DNA of 64,000 nt from a bacterium (lineage in GTDB: Bacteria; Ratteibacteria; UBA8468; B48-G9; DSTR01), in contig JAKPFT010000018.1 in NCBI GenBank assembly GCA_029551285.1, positions 1-64,000 on the forward strand, given 5' to 3'. A model generated the notes under the pieces. That model searched no databases. It was not told the origin of the DNA and saw only the letters and a program-made list of their open reading frames with translations. Positions within the stretch are counted from its first letter, which is position 1. Every line of letters starts with the position of its first letter. Made by a program: the position numbers and the translations under genes. This document shows, piece by piece, positions 44,418 through 53,499 of the stretch.

Positions 44418-45450
44418 TCTTCCTGGCCAGTTGTTCTTCCAGCTCAGCCACACGCTGTTCCAGTTTTTTGAGTCGTTCTAAAATGGCTGGTTGCTTGCGG
44501 AGATAAGCCTGAAAACGCATATCCTCCCACTTCTCTCTGGCGGGAAAACCGGTTACGTGAGTGTCCGGAGGAATATCCTTGGTCACCCCGGCTTTACCGC
44601 CGATGATGACATTGTCGCCAATTGTCAGGTGGCCGATAATGCCGACCTGGCCGGCAATGATGACATTACGGCCGATGGTGGTACTTCCTGAGATACCCAC
44701 CTGGGCGACTACAATGGTGTTTTCTCCGATGGTGACGTTATGGGCTATCTGGACCAGATTATCAATTTTTACGCCCCGGCCAATAAGGGTCTTGTCAAAT
44801 CTGGCCCGGTCAATGGTTACATTGGAACCAATCTCTACATCATCACCGATTTCCACCGTGCCAATCTGGGGAATCTTATGGTGGACTCCTCTGACGGTGG
44901 CGTAGCCAAAACCATCATCTCCGATGACGGTCCCAGAATGGACAATGACCCGATGGCCGACCTTGATTCTCTCTCTCATCACCACCTGAGGGTAGATAAT
45001 GCAATCATTTCCCAGTTCTGTATAGTGGCCGATGTAAACACCGGCGCCGATGACACAGCGGTCACCGATCACCGCGTAGTCCTCAATCACCGCATAGGGT
45101 TGAATGGAAACATCCTTGCCCAGGCGAACGTGGGGCGCGATGATTGCGGTGGGATGAATTCCTGGCTGGAAGGTTATCGGTTCCGGCCCGACAAAACTGA
45201 CAATCTGGGCGAAGGCCAGAGAAGGGTTTTCCACCTGGATGAGGGTGGCCGGAACAGAATTGCAGATATCCGGAGAAACAATTACGGCCGAGGCTTTGGT
45301 ACTCTGTAACAGAGACAGATACTTCCGGTTGGCAATAAAGGTCAAGTCTCCTTCTCGGGCTTCCTTGATCCCGGAAATTCCTTTGATTTCCAGGGTCTCG
45401 TTTCCGATCACCTTCCCGTTAACAATCTTAGCAATTTCCGCGACAGTCAT
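44392..45450 (-). CDS. lpxD: UDP-3-O-acylglucosamine N-acyltransferase LpxD
   Basis: This 352-aa protein has an N-terminal uridine-binding domain (residues 1-100, with ANRKYLSLL) followed by a left-handed beta-helix of hexapeptide repeats. The catalytic His-containing segment is [28 protein letters not shown] (only part quoted is needed: [10 protein letters not shown]). A C-terminal helix forms a coiled-coil-like tail ([16 protein letters not shown]). LpxD adds the second acyl chain after LpxC. It is in the usual position, 15 bp after skp/ompH. Confidence 0.96.
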   Translation of the reverse strand: MTVAEIAKIVNGKVIGNETLEIKGISGIKEAREGDLTFIANRKYLSLLQSTKASAVIVSPDICNSVPATLIQVENPSLAFAQIVSFVGPEPITFQPGIHPTAIIAPHVRLGKDVSIQPYAVIEDYAVIGDRCVIGAGVYIGHYTELGNDCIIYPQVVMRERIKVGHRVIVHSGTVIGDDGFGYATVRGVHHKIPQIGTVEIGDDVEIGSNVTIDRARFDKTLIGRGVKIDNLVQIAHNVTIGENTIVVAQVGISGSTTIGRNVIIAGQVGIIGHLTIGDNVIIGGKAGVTKDIPPDTHVTGFPAREKWEDMRFQAYLRKQPAILERLKKLEQRVAELEEQLARKNEPKTKND

Positions 45451-45465
45451 GGTCAGTTCCCATCC

Positions 45466-45975
45466 TCATTTATTCAAAACTTTCAGAATCTCTTCACTTA
45501 AATCAGCGCCCTCTGGTCCGTAAACTACCACCCGGGCATCCAGGATTAAAGTGTAACCGTGTTTTTTGCCGTATTCCCGGGTCGCTTTGATGATTTCGTC
45601 CAGACACTCTTTTTCCAGTTCCTCCCGGCGCTGGTCCAACTTCTGGTTAACTTCTTTCCAGCGGCCGGAGAAATCCTGGAGCATGTCGCGGAGACGTTCT
45701 TCCCTTTTCTGCTTTTCTTCGGCTTTTAAAATGTCCTTCTTCTTATCAAAATCCTCCTGCTCTTTTTTAATCTCATCCTGGAGTTTGTTAATCTCCTTCT
45801 GCTGCGCTTCCACTTCCTGCTTAAACTTCTTTTCGTTTTCCTTAGCGCGATTGTATCCCTGGAATATTTTTTGCAGGTCCACATAGCCGGTCTTGGTCTC
45901 AGCCTGACTGAAGCCGACCCAGAGCCCCAGACACAAAGTTGCCACCACTCCCATCATCCATCTGTTTCCCCTCAT
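45466..45975 (-). CDS. skp: Periplasmic chaperone Skp/OmpH family
   Basis: This is a 169-aa protein with an AAGGAGG site. A signal peptide (ATLCLGLWVGFSQA) is followed by GYVDLQKIFQGY, the standard OmpH opening. A long charged coiled coil follows (about residues 45-130, rich in K and E), then a short beta-forming C terminus (YTLILDARVVVYG). Skp trimers hold unfolded outer-membrane proteins and deliver them to BamA, which is encoded 36 bp upstream. Confidence 0.93.
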   Translation of the reverse strand: MRGNRWMMGVVATLCLGLWVGFSQAETKTGYVDLQKIFQGYNRAKENEKKFKQEVEAQQKEINKLQDEIKKEQEDFDKKKDILKAEEKQKREERLRDMLQDFSGRWKEVNQKLDQRREELEKECLDEIIKATREYGKKHGYTLILDARVVVYGPEGADLSEEILKVLNK

Positions 45976-46011
45976 TCTTTTCCTCCTTGCGGCTCCGCGC
46001 CGGCTGGTGTC

Positions 46012-48264
46012 TCAAAAGCCAAAAGTCATTCCGATGTGGAGTCGGCCCCGGTCCTCTCCTGGTTTGCGGTCCAGGGCGACGCCATAATCCAGTTGAATGG
46101 GTGTGCGGAAAAGGGGAATCACTACCCGTAGGCCAACTCCGGCTCCTTTCCGCAGGTCTCCAAAGGCCACCGCCTTTTCCCAGACGTTGCCAACATCAAA
46201 GAAAGCCACCCCTTTGAGTATTTCCTGGTAGATAGGATATAACACCTCCAGGGTTTGCGCAAACAGGCTCTTTCCTCCCAGAGGGTCACCCGTGGTAGGG
46301 TCATGCGGGCCAAGCGACCTTTCTTTATAGCCGCGAACAGTGCCAATCCCTCCGCCAAAAAAGCGTTCAAAAATAGGGATGTCGGCAGTATCGCCCATCT
46401 CCCTGATGGTGCCAAGGTATGTCTTGCTGTGAAATATGACTTTCTTAAAAGGCAACGGGTAATAGAAGTGTTCTTCCAGAGTCAATTTCCAGAAATTGAG
46501 GTCTCCCTGAAAAGGGCCGCCAGCGTATTCCGCGGTCGTCGTTGAAGAAAAACCTTTTGTCGGGAAAAGTTTGCTGTCAAGACGGAAGTATTCCAGAGAA
46601 GTGGTTAAACTATTTTTCTGATATTTTCCGGCCTGGTCAACAATGGAGGGAATGAGAATGTCGGAAAGGTTTACGCGCTCTGACTTAATGATGAAACCAA
46701 GCGAAAAATTCTCCCAGCGCCGGCCCAATCTCAGGTCGCCACCCAGCCTTTTTTCATCATATTCGTCCCAGTCTCTGGTCCAGCGATACAAATCTGTGCC
46801 CACCCACACCGGCCGGTCACGAAAGTAGGGCTCGGTAAAACTCAGGTAAAAACCCTGGTTGGTTTCTCCTAACTGAACCCAGAGTTTTAAATCCTGGCCG
46901 CCGCCGGTAAACCTTGGGAAGTTGGTAAGGTCAAAGTTGGTCTGTTCCAGACTGACAAAACCGGTGAGTTTATCCACGCTGCTGAACCCACCGCCGAACA
47001 GCAGCATCCCTGTTTTTTCTTTTTCCTTGACCTCCACCACCAGATTGGCCTGGTCAGCACTGACGGTGAACTCCGGGAAAAGTTTGATATCCTCAAAGTA
47101 ATTCAGGTCCCGCAGGCGGCCGAAGGTTTTCTCCACCTGTCGGCCAGAGAACAGGTCTCCGGGGGCTAAGGTGACTTCGCGGCGAATCACTTTGTCTTTG
47201 GTGCGGACATTGCCCCGGATAACGACCTCGTCCACGGTATAGGTATTGCCTGGTTCCACCTGGTAGGTAAGGTTAATCCTGTTGGCTTCGCTAGCCGGTT
47301 CGGGAAGCGCCTGCAGCCTGGCGCGGATATAGCCGCGGTCAGAGTAAAATTTCTGGAGTCTGTTCACATTTTCCTGGGCCTTGTTTTCGTCAAAGACCTC
47401 GCCTTCTTTCGCCAGCACCAGCAACGAACGAAGTTCCGTTTCCGGAACGAGCAAATCTCCGGAAAACTTGATTGTCCCCAGATAGTATTGCTGTCCCTCT
47501 TCAATCCTGATGCGCAGAAGGAGTTTTTTTCTGCCCACCGGTTCCTGAGTGCCGCTCACTTTCGCCTCAAGGTAACCCTGGCTTTTGTAAAAACGTTCAA
47601 TGGCGGAAAGGTCCGGCTCAAAAAGTTCTTCCTTGTAACGGCCCATTGAAAAAGGCAGCCGCCGGGCCTTCAACTTCATCAGTTTACGCAAGCGGGAAGC
47701 AGGAAAAGAGCGGTTGCCTTCAAAGACTACCGCCGTGATATTTCTTCTGTGTCCTTCGTCAATTTCCACAAAAACATCTATGCCGTCCTCCCGGGGTTCA
47801 ATCCGGTGGCTAACTTCAGTGAGAAGGAGCCCTTTTTCCTGATAAAGTTTCCTCACTTCTTCCAGTCCAGCGAGAAGTTTGGTTTCATCCCAGAGAGTTC
47901 CCTTTTCCACCCCTAATTTTTTTCTGAGTGTGGAAGTCTTAACCGCGCGGTTGCCGGTGATGTAAATCTCTTTGATGATGGGATTTTCCTTCACCTGGAA
48001 AACGACGTCCACACCGTCAGCCACTGGCTGAACATGGTAGGCTACCTCGGCAAAGTAGCCTGTTTCTGTTAAACGTTTGACGTCCTCCCGGAGGATTTCC
48101 TCGCTGTAGTCAGCACCGCTGCGGCTCTTGATGAGCAGCAGCAGTTTCTCTGTGCTGATGAAGTTATTTCCCTGAAAGGTAACGTTTTTGACCCTGACAG
48201 GCTCGGCCGAGACCAGCGCCAGATTAAGAAGGAGTACAGGTAGCAGACTCAGGATTTTCTTCAC
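46012..48264 (-). CDS. bamA: Outer membrane protein assembly factor BamA
   Basis: This is a 750-aa protein with a GTG start after AAAGGGG. A signal peptide (ILSLLPVLLLNLALVSA) is followed by five POTRA domains (about 22-430, beginning VRVKNVTFQGNNFIS), then a 16-stranded barrel. The family motif VRGYKERSLG (about 645-654) is present and the protein ends in MTFGF. BamA folds beta-barrel proteins into the outer membrane. Its start overlaps the clpC end by 41 bp, an unusual coupling of protein degradation and envelope assembly genes. Confidence 0.96.
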   Translation of the reverse strand: MKKILSLLPVLLLNLALVSAEPVRVKNVTFQGNNFISTEKLLLLIKSRSGADYSEEILREDVKRLTETGYFAEVAYHVQPVADGVDVVFQVKENPIIKEIYITGNRAVKTSTLRKKLGVEKGTLWDETKLLAGLEEVRKLYQEKGLLLTEVSHRIEPREDGIDVFVEIDEGHRRNITAVVFEGNRSFPASRLRKLMKLKARRLPFSMGRYKEELFEPDLSAIERFYKSQGYLEAKVSGTQEPVGRKKLLLRIRIEEGQQYYLGTIKFSGDLLVPETELRSLLVLAKEGEVFDENKAQENVNRLQKFYSDRGYIRARLQALPEPASEANRINLTYQVEPGNTYTVDEVVIRGNVRTKDKVIRREVTLAPGDLFSGRQVEKTFGRLRDLNYFEDIKLFPEFTVSADQANLVVEVKEKEKTGMLLFGGGFSSVDKLTGFVSLEQTNFDLTNFPRFTGGGQDLKLWVQLGETNQGFYLSFTEPYFRDRPVWVGTDLYRWTRDWDEYDEKRLGGDLRLGRRWENFSLGFIIKSERVNLSDILIPSIVDQAGKYQKNSLTTSLEYFRLDSKLFPTKGFSSTTTAEYAGGPFQGDLNFWKLTLEEHFYYPLPFKKVIFHSKTYLGTIREMGDTADIPIFERFFGGGIGTVRGYKERSLGPHDPTTGDPLGGKSLFAQTLEVLYPIYQEILKGVAFFDVGNVWEKAVAFGDLRKGAGVGLRVVIPLFRTPIQLDYGVALDRKPGEDRGRLHIGMTFGF

Positions 48265-50707
48265 GCGTTTCCCCTTTTACCGCCGGGTGGAAAATCAGTC
48301 GGTCTCCTTTACACTCCACTTCAATAATGTCTCCCTCCTGGAAGCGTTCCCCCAGAATTTCCTCGGAGAGCGGATCTTCCAGGTACCGGGCGATGGTTCG
48401 TCTCAACGGTCTGGCGCCAAACTGAGGATTGGTGCCATTTTTCATCAGGAAAATTTTGGCTTCATCGCTGACCCTCAGAGATATCTTCTGCTCCTGGAGA
48501 CGTTCCGCCACCTTGCCGATTTCCAGGTCAACGATGGCCAGCAGGTCTTTTTCTGTCAGGGGATGGAAGACAATAATCTCATCCAGACGGTTGATAAACT
48601 CCGGTCGGAAGGTGCGCCGCACTTCCTCTATGATGTGTTGTTTCATCGTCTCATAGGAAGCCTCAGCCTCGGCGGACCGGAAACCGATGGTGGCCTGGTT
48701 CCGGAAAACCTGGGTGCCGATATTGGAGGTCATAATGAGCAGGGCATTCTGAAAGCTGACGCTGCGACCGAAACTATCGGTGAGACGGCCTTCTTCCAGG
48801 ACCTGAAGCAGCAGGTTAAAGACCTCCGGATGAGCTTTTTCAATCTCGTCCAGAAGAACCACGCAGTAAGGTCGGCGTCTTACCCTTTCGGTAAGCTGTC
48901 CCCCTTCTTCATAGCCGACATAGCCGGGTGGCGCGCCAATCAACCGGCTCACCGCAAACTTCTCCATATATTCTGACATATCTATCTGGATTAAAGCCTG
49001 TTCCTCGCCAAAAAGGAATTCCGCCAGCGCTCTGGCCAGCAAAGTTTTGCCCACGCCGGTCGGTCCCAGGAAAAGGAAACTGCCAATCGGCCTTTTCCGG
49101 TCTTTCAACCCGGCCCGGGACCGTCTGATGGCACGGCTGACCGCCGAGATGGCCTGTTTCTGTCCGATGACGACTTCACCGATGGCTTCCTCCATCTTCA
49201 GCAGTTTCTCCTTTTCCTCCTTGCATAACTGAGCTACGGGTATGCCGGTCCACTGGGAAACCACCTGGGCGATATCAGCCGGGGTGATCACTTTCTGCTC
49301 TTCCGGAATAAGTTTTTCCCAGTTGGCCCGCAGATAATCCAGACGATTCTTTGTTTCCCGTTCCACATCCCTGAGTGCGGCTGCCTTTTCAAAATCCTGC
49401 CGGTTAATGGCCTCATCCTTCTTCCGGGTAATCTCTTCCACTTCTTTTTCCAGATTCTTTATCTCCTGAGGCGGCTGGCTCAGTTTGAGCCGGCGCTGGC
49501 TGGCGGCTTCGTCAATTAAATCAATGGCCTTGTCCGGAAGATGCCGACCGGAAATATAACGGTCACTCAGGGAAGCCGCTGCCTGCAGCGCTTCATCGGT
49601 AATCTTCAGGCGGTGATGCGTTTCATACTTTTCTCTCAATCCATTGAGGATGGCCACGGTTTCTTCCACCGAGGGCGGATTGACCATCACCGGCTGGAAA
49701 CGTCTTTCTAAGGCCCCGTCTTTTTCAATGTACTTGCGGTACTCATCCAGAGTCGTGGCGCCAATACACTGTATTTCCCCCCGGGAGAGGGCTGGTTTGA
49801 GAATATTGGAGGCATCAATCGCCCCTTCGGCTCCACCGGCACCCACCAGGGTGTGGAGTTCATCAATAAAGATAATTACGTTAGCCGAGGACTTTATTTC
49901 GTCCAGGACCGCTTTCACCCGTTGTTCAAACTCCCCGCGATATTTGGTGCCGGCCACCAGAGACGCCAGGTCAAGCATAATAATTCTTTTATTTCTCAAA
50001 AGTTCCGGAGCCTGGCCGGAAGCAATACTCTGGGCAAATCCTTCCACAATGGCGGTCTTGCCCACACCGGCCTCTCCCAGAAGTACCGGATTGTTTTTCT
50101 TCCGGCGACAGAGTATCTGGGTGACCCGTTCAATCTCCCGGTGCCGGCCGATAACCGGGTCCAGTTTGTTCTCACGGGCTAATCTGGTCAGGTCCCGACC
50201 GAAGGTGTCCAGGGCTGGAGTTCTGGTTCTGGTCTTTGACTGCCGGGAAACGGTGCTGGTTTCATCAGCCACCTCAAAAAGGAGCGCCTCCAGACTCTGT
50301 CTGACTTTTTGAAGAGTAATGCCCTGCCGGGCCAGGATTCTGGCTGCCAGCCCTTCTTCCTGAGCGATGAGGCCCAGCAGCAGATGCTCTGTCCCGACAT
50401 AGTTGTGGCCAAGAAACTGGGCTTCTCTGACAGCCAGTTCCAGCACCTTTTTGGTTTCAGTGCTGAGAGGAATTTCTCCAATCATCATCAGCGGAATACC
50501 GACCCGCATGGACTTTTCAATCTCCAGGCGCAGACTTTCCGGGTCAATTCCCAGATGCTTCAGGATGGCCATGCCCATACCCTCGCCTTCATCAATCAAA
50601 CCCAGCAGCAGATGTTCTGTTTCAATCTTATTGTTGCCGGCTTTAATGGCTTCCTTCCTGGCCAGGTCAAGAACAGTTTTCACCCGTTTGGTAAATCGTT
50701 CAAACAT
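48224..50707 (-). CDS. clpC: AAA+ unfoldase ClpC
   Basis: This 827-aa protein has an N-terminal Clp repeat domain (about 1-145), AAA-1 with Walker A GEAGVGKTA (about 213) and a UVR/M-domain coiled coil (KDEAINRQDFEKAAALRD, about 435-452). AAA-2 has GPTGVGKT (about 548) and Walker B VVLLDEIEKAHPE. ClpC unfolds substrates for ClpP and, in bacteria with McsB, recognises proteins marked by phosphoarginine through its N domain. The partner genes mcsA and mcsB directly precede it, overlapping by 8 bp. ClpP is not in the window. Confidence 0.96.
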   Translation of the reverse strand: MFERFTKRVKTVLDLARKEAIKAGNNKIETEHLLLGLIDEGEGMGMAILKHLGIDPESLRLEIEKSMRVGIPLMMIGEIPLSTETKKVLELAVREAQFLGHNYVGTEHLLLGLIAQEEGLAARILARQGITLQKVRQSLEALLFEVADETSTVSRQSKTRTRTPALDTFGRDLTRLARENKLDPVIGRHREIERVTQILCRRKKNNPVLLGEAGVGKTAIVEGFAQSIASGQAPELLRNKRIIMLDLASLVAGTKYRGEFEQRVKAVLDEIKSSANVIIFIDELHTLVGAGGAEGAIDASNILKPALSRGEIQCIGATTLDEYRKYIEKDGALERRFQPVMVNPPSVEETVAILNGLREKYETHHRLKITDEALQAAASLSDRYISGRHLPDKAIDLIDEAASQRRLKLSQPPQEIKNLEKEVEEITRKKDEAINRQDFEKAAALRDVERETKNRLDYLRANWEKLIPEEQKVITPADIAQVVSQWTGIPVAQLCKEEKEKLLKMEEAIGEVVIGQKQAISAVSRAIRRSRAGLKDRKRPIGSFLFLGPTGVGKTLLARALAEFLFGEEQALIQIDMSEYMEKFAVSRLIGAPPGYVGYEEGGQLTERVRRRPYCVVLLDEIEKAHPEVFNLLLQVLEEGRLTDSFGRSVSFQNALLIMTSNIGTQVFRNQATIGFRSAEAEASYETMKQHIIEEVRRTFRPEFINRLDEIIVFHPLTEKDLLAIVDLEIGKVAERLQEQKISLRVSDEAKIFLMKNGTNPQFGARPLRRTIARYLEDPLSEEILGERFQEGDIIEVECKGDRLIFHPAVKGETREENPESATCTPS

Positions 50708-51758
50708 AAATTTCTCTCAACTCCTTCTGGAGTAATTTGGCCCTGAGTCGGTCCCGTTGAGCCGGGGAAAGACGGCTCCCGTATTCCTGCTGCAGGTGGC
50801 CCGGGAGAATTTTTCTGATAATCTGGCCAAAACGCTTACCGTTTAAACCAATCATTTTCCACTCGGCGCCCAGTACCAGCCAGGAAAGAAAAGACAGTGC
50901 CGTTTCCGTGGAAAGTTGTCCCGCCACCTTGAACTTCTCCACCGTCTCCCTCAAACGCTTTCTCCACCGGTAACTCTCAGCCATCTCCTGCCGTATTTTT
51001 CTTTCCTCTTCCACCACTAATTTTACCACAATTTCCATCTGATGAATAACTTCGGCTTCTGTTTTCCCTAAATTCTCCCCTGAGGACACCTGAAAAAAAT
51101 GGCCGGCCGGTGGAGTGCCCTCACCGTACCAGCCGCGGATGACAATGCCGATATCCTTCAGCGCTGAAAAGAGAAGGTGATGTTTCCTGGTGAGGACCAG
51201 TCCAGGCAGATGAATCAACACCGATGCCCGGAAGCCACTACCCAGGTTGCTCGGACAGGCGGTGAGGTAACCAAGAACCGGGTGGAAGGCAATCTTCAGA
51301 TGCTGGTCCAGCAGGTTATCCAGCCGGTCAATTTTCTTCCATAACGACTTGAGGGAAAGGCCCGGAGAAAAACCCTGGAGCCGAATGTGGTCTTCCTCAT
51401 TGACCATCATGGAAATACGTAAATCTGGAAAGACAACCACGGCCCGGGGATAGTTTTCCTGGGCAAACTCCAGACTGATCAGGTGTTGTTCCACCAGAAC
51501 TGCCCGGTCAATCTCGGAAAGGCCTTCTATCTCCAGTATGATGAATTCGTCCTGGCTGTTTTCGGTAAGAACCCGGGCTACCTGGTGGAGCAATTTCCAG
51601 GACTCTTCGGCCGTGGCCTGGTGAGGGAAAGGCAAACCCTGGAAGTTACGAGCCAGTCGAAGACGGGAACCAATAATAATGGAATGGCTGATTCTGTCAA
51701 AAAGCCAGTCCGTAACAGGTGTCAACTTTTCCCAGGGTACGGTGTCCAGTACTTGCAT
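50700..51758 (-). CDS. mcsB: Protein arginine kinase McsB
   Basis: This 352-aa guanidino-phosphotransferase-fold protein has ATP-binding SRLRLARNF (about 31-39), the family motif NEEDHIRLQ (about 120-128) and the late RASVLIHLPGL. McsB phosphorylates arginine residues on damaged or regulatory proteins, tagging them for ClpC-ClpP. A Cys is present in TACPSNLGSG, as expected for the active-site Cys. It sits between mcsA and clpC as in Firmicutes, but in a lipid A-bearing organism. Confidence 0.94.
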   Translation of the reverse strand: MQVLDTVPWEKLTPVTDWLFDRISHSIIIGSRLRLARNFQGLPFPHQATAEESWKLLHQVARVLTENSQDEFIILEIEGLSEIDRAVLVEQHLISLEFAQENYPRAVVVFPDLRISMMVNEEDHIRLQGFSPGLSLKSLWKKIDRLDNLLDQHLKIAFHPVLGYLTACPSNLGSGFRASVLIHLPGLVLTRKHHLLFSALKDIGIVIRGWYGEGTPPAGHFFQVSSGENLGKTEAEVIHQMEIVVKLVVEEERKIRQEMAESYRWRKRLRETVEKFKVAGQLSTETALSFLSWLVLGAEWKMIGLNGKRFGQIIRKILPGHLQQEYGSRLSPAQRDRLRAKLLQKELREIYV

Positions 51759-51797
51759 GGTTGTTAACAGATAGCCCCGGTAACACAGGCTCTTTTC

Positions 51798-52244
51798 TTA
51801 GGACGTTTTCCGAAGGGGAAAGGTTGCTTTAGCACTTTCGTCCAGCAACTTTTTTAACCTGGCCAGTCTTCTTCTATCTGCTGGAGAAAGACTGACCCGG
51901 GGCAGATTGTTTTCCATCTTTTTCTTAAGAGTTTCCGGAATCTTGCCCCGGTGTTGCCACCAGAACTGGCCCCGCGCTTTTTCCTGAGAGAGAAAAGGTG
52001 AAAAGTGCTGATAGCAGTCCGGGCAACCAAGGAAGCGATACCGCCGGATGTCCTGCCAGCGATATCCGCAGGCCGGACATACCCGGCCAGTTCGTTTCCG
52101 TTCCTTCCTGACCGGTGTCCGTGTTTCCTCCAGCGAAACCGCCGCGATACAGACCTCCGGGGCGGCCGGGTTTTTTTCCGTCAGGGTCACCACCAGTTTT
52201 GTCCAGCCTCCGGCAAGAAAAAAATCTGTCTTACTCGGTTTCAT
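51798..52244 (-). CDS. mcsA: McsA-like activator of protein arginine kinase (short)
   Basis: This 148-aa protein has one zinc-binding set, CPACG (about 56-60) plus GCPDCYQHF (about 74-82), then the HRGKIPE segment conserved in McsA. A C-terminal UVR-like helical pair (ADRRRLARLKKLLDES) follows. Classic McsA has two CxxC pairs before the core; here the N-terminal ~50 residues (KTDFFLAGGWTKLVVTLTEK) lack the first pair. McsA stimulates McsB activity. It overlaps ilvE by 14 bp and is followed by mcsB after 39 bp. Confidence 0.85.
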   Translation of the reverse strand: MKPSKTDFFLAGGWTKLVVTLTEKNPAAPEVCIAAVSLEETRTPVRKERKRTGRVCPACGYRWQDIRRYRFLGCPDCYQHFSPFLSQEKARGQFWWQHRGKIPETLKKKMENNLPRVSLSPADRRRLARLKKLLDESAKATFPLRKTS

Positions 52245-53115
52245 ACACAGGAATACCTTCCCTTATCGCTTTTTCCTTGAAGGCCTGTCTGATTCTTCCC
52301 GTGGTCGGCCCGGGCCGGCCGGTGCCGATAGGACGGCCGTCCAGGGATGTTGCCGGGATAATCTCCGCCGCAGTTCCTGTAAGAAAGCATTCGTCGGCCA
52401 CATAGATGTCGTGTCGGGTAAGGTTTTGTTCCCTGACTTCCAGTCCGAGACTCCGGCCCAGTTCCATTACTACCTTGCGGGTGACCCCGGCCAGCACGCC
52501 GGCGTGCACAGGAGGCGTGGCCAGGACCTGGCCGTGGACCACGAAGATATTCTCCCCGGTGCACTCGCTCACATATCCGGCATGATTGAGGATTAAACCT
52601 TCGTCGGCGCCGGCGTGATTGGCCTCTATCTTGGCCAGGATGTTATTAAGATAATTCAAAGACTTGATGGCCGGGTTGACCGATTCGTGAAGGTTGCGTC
52701 TGGTCGCCACCGTCACTACTTTCAATCCTTTTTCGTAGTAACTTTCCGGATAAAGTTGAATTTTGCTGGCAATAATGAAGATGGTTGGCCGGGGACATTT
52801 TCTCGGGTCCAGGCCTAAATCGCCCACCCCCCGGGTGACCACAATCCGAATATAACTGTCTTTCAACTTGTTGGCTTTCACCGTTTCCATGACTGCCTGC
52901 CGCAGGGCCTGCCTGCTCAGCGGCACTTCCAGCATAATCCCGTGAGCCGACCAGTACAGCCGCTGCAGGTGTTCTTCCAGACAGAAAATACGGCCCTGGT
53001 AACTGCGCAACCCTTCAAAGACACCATCTCCGTACAGAAGGCCATGGTCAAAAACAGATATTTTAGCCTGTTCTTCTGGCACCAGTTTTCCGTTCAGATA
53101 GATCAGCAAACCCAT
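52231..53115 (-). CDS. ilvE: Branched-chain amino acid aminotransferase (class IV PLP)
   Basis: This 294-aa class IV aminotransferase has the PLP lysine in SLNYLNNILAK (about residues 157-167, Lys-156 just before). It has HGLLYGDGVFEGLRSYQG at the N terminus and ECTGENIFVV and GTAAEIIP downstream. It transfers the amino group between glutamate and branched-chain 2-oxo acids. A D-amino acid or aminodeoxychorismate lyase relative is possible, but the length and motifs favour IlvE. The start has AGGAGG. It leads the mcsA-mcsB-clpC-bamA run; upstream is one copy of the 266 bp repeat in the same orientation. Confidence 0.9.
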   Translation of the reverse strand: MGLLIYLNGKLVPEEQAKISVFDHGLLYGDGVFEGLRSYQGRIFCLEEHLQRLYWSAHGIMLEVPLSRQALRQAVMETVKANKLKDSYIRIVVTRGVGDLGLDPRKCPRPTIFIIASKIQLYPESYYEKGLKVVTVATRRNLHESVNPAIKSLNYLNNILAKIEANHAGADEGLILNHAGYVSECTGENIFVVHGQVLATPPVHAGVLAGVTRKVVMELGRSLGLEVREQNLTRHDIYVADECFLTGTAAEIIPATSLDGRPIGTGRPGPTTGRIRQAFKEKAIREGIPVYETE

Positions 53116-53144
53116 TCTCTCCTCCTGTGCCCTGCCCGGGTCCT

Positions 53145-53490
53145 GTGACAGACTTTAATTTTTCAGTTTTTTCTTGTTTCTGTCAATGGTTTTGCAACTG
53201 CTTCTTTCCCTACCCTTCCCCTGTCTAAAAAAGGAAGGGGACAGCTGGCGAACGAATTGCGAAGGCACAGATACAAGACAAGATGAAAAGCGGCAGCGTT
53301 CGGTAAGCGGACCGGAGAAGTTTATCCGGGACGCAATACCTTACTCGGCGGTGTCTCCAGCTCGCCACCTGGCGAGCGAGTTCGCCGAGCAACCGATTTC
53401 GGCGTAGTCCTTGTCTGTGCCGGAGCACTTTGAGTGAGCCAGTTCGTTCCCTTTCTTTTCATTCCTTAATTTCTTTTCTTTTTTTGACAC
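53145..53490 (-). repeat. Single copy of ~266 bp palindromic repeat (locus 3) with shared tail
   Basis: 53221-53490, on the minus strand, starts GTGTCAAAAAAAG and ends CCTTTTTTAGACAG. It carries the inner hairpin GCTCGCC-AGGT-GGCGAGC (53360-53377) and outer stem CTCGGCG/CGCCGAG. Downstream of it on the minus strand is the tail TTGCAAAACCATTGACAGAA (about 53178-53197) seen at the other two loci. It sits between lolD and ilvE, both on the minus strand. No gene is present in 53116-53499. Confidence 0.93.
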
Positions 53491-53499
53491 TACCCCTGC

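Noticed and set aside
49644-50312. 222-aa ORF antisense to clpC
   Set aside because: Shadow of a conserved coding region on the other strand; Ser/Arg-rich composition and no ribosome-binding site. The same applies to 18179-18865, 24069-24722, 7573-8253, 32785-33624 and 42509-43018.
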